A stretch of DNA of 64,000 bases from Hypomyces perniciosus (taxonomy: Eukaryota > Ascomycota > Sordariomycetes > Hypocreales > Hypocreaceae). Position numbers and translations under genes: made by a program. Every line of letters starts with the position of its first letter. Within the stretch, counting starts at the first letter, position 1. Under the pieces are notes generated by a model that was not told the origin of the DNA, searched no databases, and saw only the letters and a program-made list of their open reading frames with translations. The stretch covers positions 1,860,001 to 1,924,000 of the forward strand of contig SPDT01000005.1 of the NCBI GenBank assembly GCA_008477525.1. Reading direction: 5' to 3'. This document shows positions 35,762 to 48,086 of this stretch, piece after piece.

Positions 35762-37692
35762 TTACAACTTGTTGGGGGGAGCAGCCGGAGTTGTCGGCCA
35801 CTGGTAGCCGGCGGCGTCGCTAAATTTGTATCCATACGAAGCCGTGAAATCATCCAGCACCGCCGGACCTCGCGATCCTGTTGTGTAGTGTCAGCAAAGC
35901 AACTCCCCCAGACGAGCTAGCATCATGAAACCGGGCGAGACAAAAACTTACCGTATGGGTACTCCATGGGGATGATTTCCTTGTTATCATCCAGGTAGTG
36001 CAACAAAGGCGTGAAGATGCGCCAGCTTGCGTCAAGCTCATCATCACGCACAAAATTGGAGTGGTCGCCCTTCAAGCAATCCAGAACCAAGGACTCGTAC
36101 GCCTCGGGGATCTTGAGGTCCGAGAAGCGTCGTCGGTAGGTAAGGTCGAGCTCAGTAACCACGGTCTGCATGCTAAGGCCGGGAAGCTTGGAGTTCATCT
36201 TGATGTAGACACTCTCGTTTGGCTGGATGCGCATGACAAGCTCGTTTCGTGGGATGTCCTTGAAAATACCAGAGGTGACATCCTTGAACTGGATTCGAAT
36301 CTCCGTCTTCTGCTCGTTCAACGCCTTGCCAGCCTTCATGATGAATGGCACACCATCCCAACGCTCGTTCTTAATGTACGCAACCAGGGCACAGAAGGTG
36401 GGGCACCGTGAGTCCTTTGGCACAGTGTCGTCTTCCTTGTAAGAGGGCTTGCTACCATCAAGAGACTTGCCGTACTGTCCGATGATGACATTCTTGGGCT
36501 CAATCGGGGACATGGCACGGAGAACGCGAACCTTTTCGTCTCGGATATCCTCGGAATCGAAAGAAATAGGTCGCTCCATAGCCAGGAGGGTGAGAACTTG
36601 GAGAAGGTGGTTCTGCATCACGTCCCGGATGATGCCGAACTCATCGAAATATCCGCCGCGACCCTCGGTACCGAACGGCTCCTTGAAGGTGATTTGCACA
36701 TTGTCAATGTGATGCCGGTTCCACGTAGCGCCCAAGAAAGAGTTGCCAAAGCGCATGATGAGAATGTTCTTGACCATTTCCTTGCCGAGGTAGTGGTCAA
36801 TGCGGTACAGCTCCTCCTCCTTCCAGTCAGGCTCAAGGGACTTCTGGAGCTCACGGGAGCTAGCTAGATCCTTGCCGAAGGGCTTCTCAATCTGTAAATA
36901 CCGTGTTAGAGACGAGAATGCACACGCAAAGAATCGAAACCCACAATAACGCGAGCAATGCCCTTGGTGGGATAGCAGCACTTCTTCAAGTGCTGGGAGA
37001 CAATGGTGAAGACGCTGGGAGGCAGGGCCATGTAGAACAGACGATGTGTTTCCGACCGGCCCCTCTCCAGTTCTTCTAGATGCTTGTTCAGATTCTCGAA
37101 TGACTCGTCCTGGTCATACTGGCCGGAAATGTAGGAGCATAGGTTGGTGAAGTCCTGGAGCTGCTGTTCGATCTCCTTGGTGGGGGTCTTGATATATGAC
37201 TTAATCCGTCGCAGGTACTCCTCATGGTCCATCTTCGTCCGGGCATATCCGACGATCCGAGCATCTTTGGGCAGGAATTGGTTTCGGTACTGCGAATTGA
37301 GGTAAGTTCTTGCATTCTAGCTGGACGTCATTCTTCCGCAGTTGTGGTGGCTCACCAGTCCAAAAAGCGCGGGGAACTGTTGAGGGAGGTGTCATGTTAG
37401 CGTGCGCAGGCAAGGAAAATGGATAACGGATGCTCGCACCGTTTTCTTCTTAGCGAGATCTCCGGACGCGCCGAGAACGACAATAGTGGTGTTCTCCTTC
37501 AGTTCAAGTGCTTTGCTGCACGGATTTTGTCAGCCAAAACAGCTCCCCAAGCGGCCTGGAGCAGCAGCTCGAGCATGCGCAAGCTGAAGCTGTTACTCAA
37601 CAACCCCGCTGAGCTCCAACGGCTTGCCATAATAGGTGGTGGTATCTATGGTGGGGTTGGCCAGTATGAACTCACGGTTGGCTGGGGTCCAT
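35762..37692 (-). CDS. ZWF1: Glucose-6-phosphate 1-dehydrogenase
   Basis: First enzyme of the oxidative pentose phosphate pathway, making 6-phosphogluconolactone and NADPH in the cytosol. Six exons (37692-37676, 37515-37440, 37376-37356, 37289-36945, 36891-35952, 35877-35762) give 504 residues. Exon 1 is 17 nt and exon 3 is 21 nt, coding only FPALFGL. The NADP site ENTTIVVLGASGDLAKKKT, the IEKPFGKDLASS motif and the catalytic RIDHYLGKEMVKNILIMRF are all present, as are SYKEDDTVPKDSRCPTFCAL and the C-terminal DDFTASYGYKFSDAAGYQWP. The start M-D-P-S-Q-P was found by joining the short first exon over a 160-nt intron and keeps the frame. Identification is certain; exon 1 is the least sure part. 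Confidence 0.93.
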
Positions 37693-39923
37693 GGCAACGG
37701 CTGGCCAGATCGCTCTGGGCTTTGGACTCTGGGGTTCGGCAGCGCAGGGAAATATGGACAGGTCGCAAGACAGCAGAAACGGAGTGAGGGTCGCTGTAGG
37801 TGCAGTGCAGTGCAACAAGCCTGAGGTCTGAGAGATTAAAGGTTTTGGGGTTGGGTTGGGTCGGCGACGTGGGAGGGTCAAAAGAGGGACTGGAACGCAG
37901 TGGGCTAGCTCCCTTAAAAGAGGCGACGGACTTTGCAGCATGGATGCTTTTTAGAGTACTCCGAGCTCCGTCAATGCCGCAGTTAGCAGCAGCGATTCAT
38001 CAAGGTCACCATCAGGTACTATCTTGATGGTCGTATAACCTTCCTGTCTTCTCTCCACTAAACTAGTAATTCCTAAGCTCTTGTTTTTGCTTACAGATCG
38101 CTTGGCTAAGCCCATAGGTATCTTCTGTGCTCCCTGACCCTGTTTGATCGTCATTTCCCACTGCTATACTATTACTAGTACATACATGCTTGCCACTCTC
38201 TCGTCTGCAAGGGATTGAAAATGCGGCACGGAGGCAACGGAAGAGGCGGGAGGAGGTTAGGCCCCTTGCTATCCCATCACATCACACCAGAACCTCTATC
38301 AACTGCACCAAGAGCTACCTATCTATGTAAACGAGTATGCGGAGCATAATTCTCTCCACTTTTGCAACGGAGTTTGTCATGATCTTGGGGGCATTTTATT
38401 AGTGACAAAGATCAATCCCTTCCCCAGCTGCTTGCCCTCAACAAAACATGCATCCAGTTGCCGCAGACCCCGCGACCATGGTAGCATCAGGCCTAGTCCA
38501 GACCTACCGCAGTCATGTCTTTGGTACTCCGTATCTCCTCCACAATACAATTACCCAGTGGTATTCGTTTAAATGGTGAAAATTCTGGTTGTTGCATGTG
38601 TTGACGGCGTTCTCCCGACGGCCGATTTTTGACATCACACTGAGCTCATGACTGATTTGAGTAATGGCTTGCCGATACCAGATGCGATCTGTCAACGCAC
38701 CACTTCTCAGCTCTCCGGCGTTCTCGGTCACTCAGCTGCTCGCAAACACAACTTTCAAAAACTGATGACTGCTAAAGAATTAAACATTAAATTTTAGTAT
38801 ATGAAAAAACTCGGTAAATATTATCTTGAGGAATATTTATGTTCAATTATTTCGGCTTTTAAATTCCAGAATGTTGAAGTTGTCCGATAACCCCGTATGA
38901 CCGAGAAGGTCCGCATGCAGGACGTACTGAATGCCGGCGGACTACCGAGCAAAGCGGTAACTACCGCGAAATAATAATGATTTGTAATCCCTTTGGCATC
39001 TCTCCCAAGTGACACATTACGTACTTCAGAAGAATGAAACAGACGTTTTTAATACTGAGGTAATCCCTCCCCATTGCTTCCGAAAGCGGAAGGGATTTTG
39101 TACTAGGTACTCTACCTTGGAGCTCCCCACATTTAGTATTTAGTAGTGGGGTTGGGAGTACGGAGTAGTACTATGTAGTATCCGGATAATACAAGATAAC
39201 TTGAGTTGGCTGGCTGTATGGGAGATTATCTGGTGTATAGAAAGATCTTTGTAGAGGTAAGCTTCGCGTCGGTTTGTTTGATTATTCGTACCAGATGAAG
39301 GGCAAAAGACTGTGCCTCTATGAATCAATCCGTCATTACCGTATCAAGCAAGGACGTCAATATCTGCTTACTAAACCAGTACCAGTGTTGTTGTGCAAAG
39401 ATACTCATTCGCAAGTGTACAATTTCTTCGAGCCCTCTCATCTCAATCAAGTCGACCATATAATTGGATTGAGACTATGCGCCAGGCGGATTTCTGGAAA
39501 CAGTTGACCTAAGGGCTCTGCAAGAGCTAAAGTAAGAATTCTAGCAAGACTTTCCTTTCCGTTCATTGTCGTTACTGGGCTCTTACTCCTAGAAAGAAGC
39601 AAGGTACGGAGTATTGCATAAGCCATTAGTACTGCCAGAAATCCTTCCCGAACGGGTTAGCAATGGCTGATGGGATGCCTCGAAGCAATGTGGCGGGGTT
39701 GCGGGGTGGTATTGGAAGCTGAGGCGGTGCAGGCAAATTTTAGCCACAATTGCCCTAAGCCAACACGTGATATTCAGGGCTCAAATTTTCGCGTCAGAGC
39801 CACCACACACCATAATCGCATCCACTCTGAAGCCCTCAGTTTGACATCACGACACAACGACGTGCACCAGACTCTCCTTGTATTTGGGTTACTTGCGAGG
39901 GCGGAAGCTACACAACAGTCACG
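37693..39923. other. Divergent intergenic region G6PD / eL33
   Basis: About 2.2 kb. TACGGAGTAC-type motifs occur near 38525 (reverse), at 39159 and at 39605-39614. An AT-rich patch lies at about 38740-38860. No ORF with coding character was recognised. Confidence 0.55.
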
Positions 39924-40590
39924 ATGCCTTCCGAAAGTGGTCACAGATGTGAGTAATCTCCTCGCCAGTTTTGCAGGAATGCCCTCCGCCGTTGGACTTT
40001 TGCTAACATTGACGACAGTATACGTCAAGTGAGTAGCCACCATCGCGAATTGATTTTGCAGCGAGAACACCATACCCGTGCGCTTTGCTCGACGAGAACG
40101 TTTCCCCGATTTAAATGCGCTTCAAAATCGATGACTTGCGAATTGCAGAAAGATGGACTTGGGCTAACGGAGAGGACCAGGGGACGTCACCTGAGCTATC
40201 AGCGCTCGCGCCATGTCACCAACCCTGGCACCAGCTTGATCAAGATCGAGGGTGTTGATGACACAAACGCCGCCAAGTACGTTAAGGAAAAGTTGGATAT
40301 TTTGTGTGGTTTTACATGCTAATTCCATACCACAGCTTCTACCTTGGCAAGAAGGTCGCCTTCGTCTACCGGGGTCAGAAGGAGGTCCGCGGCACCAAGA
40401 TCCGAGTGATCTGGGGCAAGGTCACCCGGCCGCACGGTACACTCTACTACTGCTCTTACGTCGATTGAATATCAGCTAACGCTTGTGTTCAGGCAACTCT
40501 GGTGTTGTCCGCGCCAAGTTCACCAAGCCTCTCCCCACTAAGTCTTTCGGTGCTTCGGTTCGCGTCATGTTGTACCCCTCGTCGATATAA
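39924..40590 (+). CDS. RPL33: Cytosolic 60S ribosomal protein eL33 (L33 / L35a)
   Basis: Small structural protein of the 60S subunit. Five exons (39924-39948, 40019-40028, 40181-40276, 40336-40436, 40493-40590) code 109 residues. The joined start reads [20 protein letters not shown], followed by [59 protein letters not shown] and the C-terminal [15 protein letters not shown]. This is the full eL33 protein at its usual length. Exon 2 is only 10 nt (TATACGTCAA) and supplies the residues LYVK together with neighbouring bases. High intron density near the start is usual for fungal ribosomal protein genes. Identification is certain; the micro-exon rests on frame and conservation. Confidence 0.94.
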
Positions 40591-43500
40591 ACCGGGTTTC
40601 GGAACGGAGTTGGTAGTGAGGGCGGTTCATATTTGGTTGCATTGGTCGAGGCAAGGATAAAGCATATTGCCTTGCTTTGAGGCATTCAATTCAAAAAGAC
40701 GTCAAATTCCCAACTCGAAAGGTGCTGAAAACTGGGGGCCTGTGATTTGACGACGCGTGTGGAAAAAATTGCGACTGCTGGTAGCGATCCGAGGCGAACT
40801 GAGGAGGCAACGCCGGACGATTTCTATTCTTTGAAAGGTCTGGTGTTTACCTTGGTTTGCTCTGGCTCATCCATGGATGCAAGTGCCCATTCAGCCGATC
40901 GAGTCGATTTTATGATGGCCTATTTTTGAAGGAGTTACGAGAAAAGAAAAACAAACGACAAACAAGACGAAGTAGTCATGATACTACTTTTTATTACGAC
41001 TTTCTGGCATTAATCAATTTTGCAGGTTGGCTCTGGAGCCACCTACCCATGAGAACTCTGAGCATCGGAGTGCTCGTTGGGATTCGTTCATATGATTTCT
41101 GCCGTGGTCTGGTCTTTTCGTTTTTCGTAACCCTTAAGAGACTTGATCGGAGACTTGTATGCCGTGAAGCATGTATCTGTCCCAGAACAAGAGATATGAT
41201 GATGCCCCAACTCCCATTCTTCCAATTGATGGTGAAATATGCCCTGCCCGGATACTCCTATTGGGTGACCTCTTCGACAGTGACGGGCACAAGATTGAGG
41301 TAGTCATTAATATGGTTGAGACTGCGAGTAATGTGAGGAATGGAAAAGCCAAAGCCTTCCGGAAACCGTGTAACACAGCCCGGGGGATGTTTTGTCCGTC
41401 AATGGGCTTTCCATGCCTGTCGCTCTGGCTGTTAATGTGGTCGACGATATTGTTCATGAGGTAAGACAGGACTCATCCCCCGAATTATGCCGGCAGATAG
41501 GCAGATCATATCAATTTAACAGTACAATACGGAGTCTACCGGGAGGTTGAACAATGTCTTTGAAATGATCAGCCATACTTGGGTTGTCTCAGACGAGGTG
41601 TATCTGGGAGAGAATCTACGCTGGCACTGTGAAGACGGGAAATGGCCCGGCGACAAGAGGAATGCTAATTGCCAAACCGCACAATCCACAAGGACCATAG
41701 GTACTCTTCAAACTTTCGAACGAATGAGAACTACTATGCTTTGGATATGGCATTCGATCAGCATCAGCATATCCTCGACATGTGGAGAGCAAAGATCGTG
41801 GGGCGGCCATTCAGTATCACCCCACGAGACTTGTCGGCGACGCGCATCGAGCTTGTGCATGCCAGTCTCTATCTACCCAGGTTATACATAAATGAAGCTG
41901 TACGAAGTGCTACGAGAGGCTTTCCCCTGCGAAGACTGGAGGGGATTTGTTCTATTTCAAGACCCTCGGGGGAAGAGAAAAAAGAAGTAGAGTAATGGCT
42001 GCAGAACCTTGACGGAAACCAGGTGTTACGTTAACCACGCCCTTCTCTTCCCTCTTCTTCAAAATGAAGGACGCCGCCATGCTTACAGCCGGGGTGCGGG
42101 AACCTGCGGCTCCAGCCCCGATCTTTCTTGTTTCCGGAAGAGCTTGAAACTTGAAACTTGGTGAGGAGTGGGCTTTCAACCTTGGCGTTCTGAGTCGTGT
42201 CGTACATCAATCAATCAATGCGATGGGTGTACGGATATAAGACAACCGGAATGTTTCAGATACGAACTCGAAGGAAGGCAGATCTGTCGCGGGATGCTGG
42301 AGAAACCATCGATCAAAGCATCTGACTAGTTATGCGCTAGTGTTCGCAATTGCGGTTCGACCAAATACGGAGTATTTAGTCTTTCCCCTCTCATCTCCGG
42401 TGAGCTGCCGGCGGAGGATGGCCAAGAAGCAGGATTCAATGACGGTTCATGACGAGAGGGTTTGTGTGCGAGCAGTGAGTGAACAGGTCGGTTTTTCCTT
42501 TTCCACCCTATGTGGGACGATCTGCCCCCGTCTAGTTTACCCGCTAGTACGACACAATGTTGGGGCTTGCGGAAGGTTAAACCAGCGAGTGAGGTCAACG
42601 GCGTGTTCGGAGAGGAGGGGAGAAGCATATTTGCATATTTGCGTCTCTGTATCTTTACAACTTTGGGCTTCTCTCGGAGGGCCATGATATTATCCGGGTT
42701 CCGAGCATCGATATTGTTGCTAGCCACGCTGACAACAGCCTGCATGAGATGTGATGCAGCCGTTTCTAGTGTCCATAGCAATCAATCAATGATGACATGT
42801 GTCAATGTCAATCAATCAATTTGTTGTCAAGTTTGATTGAGGATACAGCGAAAGAAGGAAGACTTACATACAAGATTGCCCCTGGTTGAAATGCGGAGCC
42901 AGCGTGGCGGAGCTGTCCGGCGCACGATGAGGTGCAAATACGTCAACGACTGAAGAAGGGTGTCGGCGTTTTGTGCGGTCAATTACACATGGACTCTTAT
43001 CGAGGTTGACCAGCATCTCTGTTCATGTATGTATGTGTGTATGTGTGTACATACAACTAGTACGGTGTGAGTACCTGTAAACAACTAAAAAGCTGCTCAC
43101 TCATATGTACGTTGAACAGCGCCAATGCCCTGCTACCTTGCTGTTGAGAGGTATGGAGTACATGTTGAAGTTGGTACGAGTAGTGCAGGGTTCAGACAAA
43201 AAAGATGGTGTGGAGCAGGACCACCGAACACGAAGTCATCGGCCCCGACAGGATAAAGCTCCGGATTCGTCACTTGCCAACCTGTTGATCTTCGTTTACT
43301 CCGCAATATGTCTAAACATAACTACTCGTACATAGATAGGCAGACAGTCGATATGTATGTACATACATACCTGAGTCAAGCTGCGGCTGCCAATTGAGTT
43401 CGCTTGAGCGATTTGCATGCCTATTAAAACCCATCAAGGTCACTGTCATAAAGATCGATAGTCGTATATTAAGGTTTGGTCGCTCCCTGTCCAGGCCAAT

Positions 43501-45524
43501 CCTCTGTCGTGGAGGCAAATGAACGAGGCGGACGCGTAACGGGACTGAGAGGCGCATGTATGTAGTTTTGGCAGCTGGAAGTCAAAGGCTATGGAGCACG
43601 GCGAGTTGTTAGTCTCCACTAGGGCAGAGATGTGCCTTGATGTGGTGCCCAGAAGGAAGAAACTCAGCCAACTGGGGGCTGGGATCTTGTGTTTGCCATC
43701 CTTTGATGTCCGTGTTTATGATCAGGGCCGCCAGGTGCTTCCAAACAGAACACAGCCCGCGGCACCGTATCCTTTTCTTTAAAACCGGGATACATATATT
43801 ATCTGCATTGTCACCGTGACAGACAGCGCTCGTTGGGTGGTGGCGGTGTTCGCATGCAGCATGTGAATCCACACGAAGCGCTGTGCCATGTCCACTCCCG
43901 TCTAAACATAGCTGGCTGGGAACCCGCACGCGAACAAGCAGCCAAGATCTTGGTCTTCCAGGACGTTTCTGTTGCCGCCCTTGTATTCCTTGAGTCTTAT
44001 ACTCTTCCGCTCGTTTGATTTGTCAATCCCCCACCCACCGCTTCCCCATCTGAAGCCGAACTTTTGTGGGCGGTCGCTTTCACGGTGGTGATTGTCGGAG
44101 ACTCTCTTGTGAGGCTCGTCATGAGATAACGTCAACGACTTCGAACCGCCGCGTGATATCTACTACTAGTTCATAGTAGTTATCATCAACTGCCTATCTG
44201 GTCCCGCCGGCGCCGAGACACACACACCCCACCCAGTTATTAAAAGAACTGCAAGCAGCCGGACTGAGACAGAAGCAAGAAGGTATGTATTATCGTGTCA
44301 TCGTCGCTCAAGGAAAACCCGTCAGTGGAGCACAGCAGGGGGCAGACAAACGAGGCTCCATTTTCATAGAAGGTGTTCCAGGGGTGCTGCAGCCACTGAC
44401 AACAGACTGGATTTTCGCCCTCTGTTCCCCTTCCTTGTTCTCGTTGTACGAGCTGGGCACGGGGCAACCGCTACCCAAAAAAAAAACGCGCTGAGACATT
44501 GTTGAGCCAGTCCTTTGACGTCAGCTCACGGCAGGTGAAAAGCGGCGTGGAGACAGACCGGAGTGTGCGGACGATTCGTTGTCACGGCCTTTTTGATAGC
44601 CACACCCCATCCCGAGAGCAACGTTGTTGTGGTTGCACGAGCACAAGCAGCAAGCAGGCAGGAGGAGGAGGCACAGGGACATCTTCCGGAGCCGTTTCGC
44701 TCTTGTTGGATCGATTGATTTACTTATCCATTCGTTCACCCGCTCGCTCGTTCGTTCGTTCTTGGGAAGACGTCGTCGTCGCAGTCATCCGCAGCTTTTG
44801 CCCGTTCGTTGCCTGCTGATCGTTGCCTGCTGATCGTTGCTTTGATCACACCCAACGTCTTGCGTGGCCTCGCTCATCACTCCTCTTTTTGTTTCCTTTT
44901 TTTGTCCCAGCAACGCTGCAGAATAATATAATCCATCGCCTCTGAGCCGCCTCGCCTTGGTCGCCTCGTTTGGCTAGCTCAGAGATCAACGTCACAGCAC
45001 TGTGCTGCTGCGCCTAAGCAACACCCCCGGCTCGCCTTTCCAGGGACTGTTTTCTCGCCTTTTCCGCGATAGGATAGCGCACTCTCGGCGCCTGCTGCCA
45101 CGCCACTTACCTTAGTTCGCTGCACACAGGCCTGATCCACCCGACTTTCTGATAGTACTACTACTACCTAGAAACCAGAGCACCGAAAACAACGTCCGCC
45201 AGGCCCCAACCTCTCCTTGGCCATTACCCTCTCGTCGACCACGAACCTCCACCCCGAAATTAATTCCAATCTCATCTGACGAATTGCCCTTATCAACCCG
45301 TCTGTTTGGCTCCTCTGGCCAGTGCTCACGATCCTGGCATTGTCGGTGTCGTATTGTCGTCATTTAGCTTCTTTCTCTCGGCCAGAGCTTGCCGTACCGC
45401 TCGTTATCTCGCAGACCCGCCTCGGTCGCGCGATCCCCACGCCTGCCGTATTCCTTGACCTTGTCGTCAGAGCCCCGTTTATCTCGTCGTTGAATAAAAC
45501 AAGCTCCATTCCCATCCAGGCACC
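40591..45524. other. 4.9-kb stretch without a recognised gene
   Basis: The longest gap in the window. It has TACGGAGTA-type motifs near 41524 and at 42366-42375, CAATCAAT repeats near 42210 and 42780-42830, (GTAT/TACA)n runs near 43030 and 43350, a 14-bp tandem repeat at 44807-44840, and a pyrimidine-rich segment 44860-45520 that is probably the leader of the next gene. ORFs of 100-150 codons exist on both strands, but none shows family features or plausible splicing. A long non-coding RNA or a long promoter cannot be excluded. Confidence 0.5.
44807..44840. repeat. 14-bp tandem repeat (2.4 copies)
   Basis: The unit CGTTGCCTGCTGAT occurs twice in tandem and is followed by a partial third copy (CGTTGC). 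A (TTCG)n-like run sits about 60 bp upstream. It lies in the probable leader of the DUF2406 gene. Confidence 0.75.
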
Positions 45525-46980
45525 ATGGCGGCCCCAGCGAGCCAATTTCAACATCCTCTCCCACCACCTCCCGAGGTGCAGCAGCAGCAGCAGTCGCCAT
45601 TGCGGCAGCAGAGACAGCAGCAGAGGCAAGCGCAACAACCTCAGTACAACCAGCCGGCGCAGCCACCAAGAGCCAAGCCTCGAAGATTCAGCTTTCGCTC
45701 CGACAAGTCACGGAACAACAGCTTTTCCAATAATAAGATCGACCTCCACGAAACCCACGCTGAAAAGGATTCTAGACGCATCCACAGCAAGGCCGATCCG
45801 ACATTGGCCATGAACGAAGCTGAGCCCGGTATGCTACACCTCTTCTGTTTGCTGGGTATGCTTTCATGGATTGGTAACTAACCTCTGAAACAGCTGCTGT
45901 AGCGGCTTTGACGGGGACGTCGCTTGCGCCTCTCCGCGCCATTCAGCACAAGGATGCCTACGGCAACCTCATTGGTAAGTCGCATCAACTTCCTTTGATA
46001 TCGTATCCATCGCTAATCGCTTGTAGCGGATCCCGACAAGTCAAATCCAACCCGTAACCGCTGGGAGCGACCTCTCGACACGATTCGAAGCTTCGAAGCT
46101 GCAATTGAAGGAGACTATGCGCGCAGATCTATGCACCGCTCAAGTATGTACCAAACCAAGTCTATCTACTCTAGACGTCTCAAACTAATTGCCCTAGACA
46201 CGGAACCTGTATCGAACTTGAACCGTCGCGGCAGCTATCATCCAGGTATGTTTGTATTTAGCCTCTACCTCGCTACTCAGAAGTGATGTGTGCTGATTCC
46301 TCTTGATAGCAAACCAACCACGATTCCCACAAGAGAGTTACTATGGCAGCCGTACAGCCTCATTTCGGGGAGAGGGTAGCCAGTATGGAATGACGGCTCC
46401 GGTTACGGCGAGAAACAGCCACTACGATAATCAAGGCTACAACGGTGGATATTACGGCGGTCACAGCGGTCACACCGGCTATGGAGGATACGGTCCAGGA
46501 CCTGGACGGCGTTCATCTCGAGAGCGTTCTTCGAGGGTGCCTTCTGAGCCCCATTATCAGCTTCACGGTCGGGAACAGAACGTCTATCCTTTGCCCCATA
46601 AGGATCGATCATATGAGACAGTCACGTCTGCTGCGGTGAGCGGCAATTCTGATCCCGCAGGCTACCAAACCGACCCTACCAGCAGTGACAATAGCTCCAT
46701 TGATCGAACTTCGCCAGCTAAGCGCGCCGAACCAATAAACGATTATGGTATTGCCTTCAGCCAGTCTCAACCCTACAAACCCCCAACCTTATCAGTCAGT
46801 TTGTCGATGCCCGGAAGCCATCCACTACCGGCTCCACCAGATGCAAGCTATCAGAAACCCGCGTCAACGGTTCCACGAAAGGATATATCATTGCTTAAGC
46901 GGCAGTCCTCGGAGCAGCGATCAGACGTGTCGGAGAAGCGAAAAAGCTGGTTTGCTCGTCGATTCAGTAAAAATTCTTAG
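45525..46980 (+). CDS. DUF2406-family protein, function unknown
   Basis: Conserved fungal protein with a DUF2406 domain. Five exons (45525-45828, 45894-45974, 46027-46143, 46198-46245, 46310-46980) encode 406 residues. Introns 1-4 all sit in phase 1. The N-terminus is Pro/Gln-rich with several Gln runs. The domain reads FSFRSDKSRNNSFSNNKIDL, HSKADPTLAMNEAEP, AALTGTSLAPLRAIQHKDAY, GNLIADPDKSNPTRNRWERP and LDTIRSFEAAIEGDYARRSM. The rest is disordered, with a Gly/Tyr-rich patch (GYNGGYYGGHSGHTGYGGYG) and a basic C-terminus KRKSWFARRFSKNS that could contact membranes or nucleic acid. Several Ser/Arg sites look like kinase targets. Yeast relatives are poorly studied, so no activity is assigned. 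The leader is long and pyrimidine-rich. Confidence 0.8.
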
Positions 46981-47606
46981 GTGTATTTAAGGGCGGTGAC
47001 CGAGCTTGTTCTTTCACGAAATTTTCTTTTTATCAAACTCGACATTGCGCTTTGAAAGGAGGGGGATCTATTCAATGGCTCAGAACTGTTATCAGATGCA
47101 GGGAACCCATTGAGTCTTAACTATTAATATGTCATGATTGAAGTTCCTGGAAAGGGAATACGGCCGGATATTGCGTTGTTGGTTGTTTGTCGACCAGAAA
47201 GGACTGTTTGCAAGGCTTTTGCGTGGACACGCTCGAGACATGGCACCGTGGGATGCAAAAGGGTACATACGCAGATGAGCTTTGTACACGGCGTTTTGGC
47301 GTTTGGATTCTGTCTGGCCCCGGCAGAGGCTATCTACTTGAGGACCAGACATGAGGACAGATCTGATCATGGCAATGATGCCAATCATCCATTACCAACT
47401 AAGTTTATGTGGCATATAGACGGGCCGCGTCAGGGTCCAAAAGATGGCCTGCCACCATGACAGGCTTACCAATATATAATACGGCATGTTTGTAACCGGC
47501 CAAAGCCGGCAGACTCTGTCATGTCCCGTTCCTGTGTGCTCCTGAGTGATGCCATGTGATCTCCAACATAATTCGTGACACCAGTCTGCCGTACAGCGAC
47601 AAAACA
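46981..47606. other. Convergent 3' intergenic region DUF2406/VMA21
   Basis: About 630 bp between two converging stops. No supported ORF. Confidence 0.55.
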
Positions 47607-48086
47607 CTACTGAGTCTTCTTACTCTCTGGTTTACCGCCAGCCTTTGTATCAGATTTGTCCTCTTTCATCGCCATGACTATGTATGCGATGAGTACTACA
47701 TTTGCCAGTAGAGCCGCCATGCCGCCGGCCAATGATGAATTCCCTGCAGCCAATCAGTCATGAAGGCAATTGAAAAAAAAAAAAAAAAAAAAAAAAGAGG
47801 AAGGGCGTTGAGGGGATGAGTTACCACTGAAGACGGTGTGGACAGTGAGGAAGTATGACCCAATGGGTACTACAATCATAGCAAAGGTGAACCCTAGGAG
47901 CTTAAAAATGACGTCGCTGATGCCAAGGTCAGTACGGAGATGCAGTTGAGGCGAGGGTGAGGGCGAGGGTGACGAGCTGACTAGGACTCACTTTGGTACG
48001 GCGGGACTGATGTCGGATTTCTCCTCAACATGGTCATCTTTCTCGAGAATGGTTTTCTCTTGGCCGACGATTCGTCGGGTTGCCAT
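47607..48086 (-). CDS. VMA21: Vma21, V-ATPase assembly chaperone of the ER
   Basis: Small ER membrane protein needed to assemble the Vo sector of the vacuolar H+-ATPase. Exons 48086-47992, 47916-47825 and 47743-47607 encode 107 residues; all are too short to stand out as ORFs. The start MATRRIVGQEKTILEKDDHV is followed by SDISPAVPNDVIFKLLGFTF. Two membrane segments follow: the first from VIFKLLGFTFAMIVVPIGSY, the second GMAALLANVVLIAYIVMAM. The extreme C-terminus is K-K-T-Q, a correct dilysine (KKxx) ER-retrieval signal as in yeast Vma21. Intron 2 carries a long T-run on the coding strand (A-run on + at about 47776-47799). The gene is divergent from FUN30 across 568 bp. Confidence 0.93.
47776..47799. 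repeat. Poly(A) tract (poly-T on VMA21 strand)
   Basis: Uninterrupted run of over 20 A lying in intron 2 of VMA21. On the coding strand it is a T-run inside the intron; such runs are length-unstable. Confidence 0.85.
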
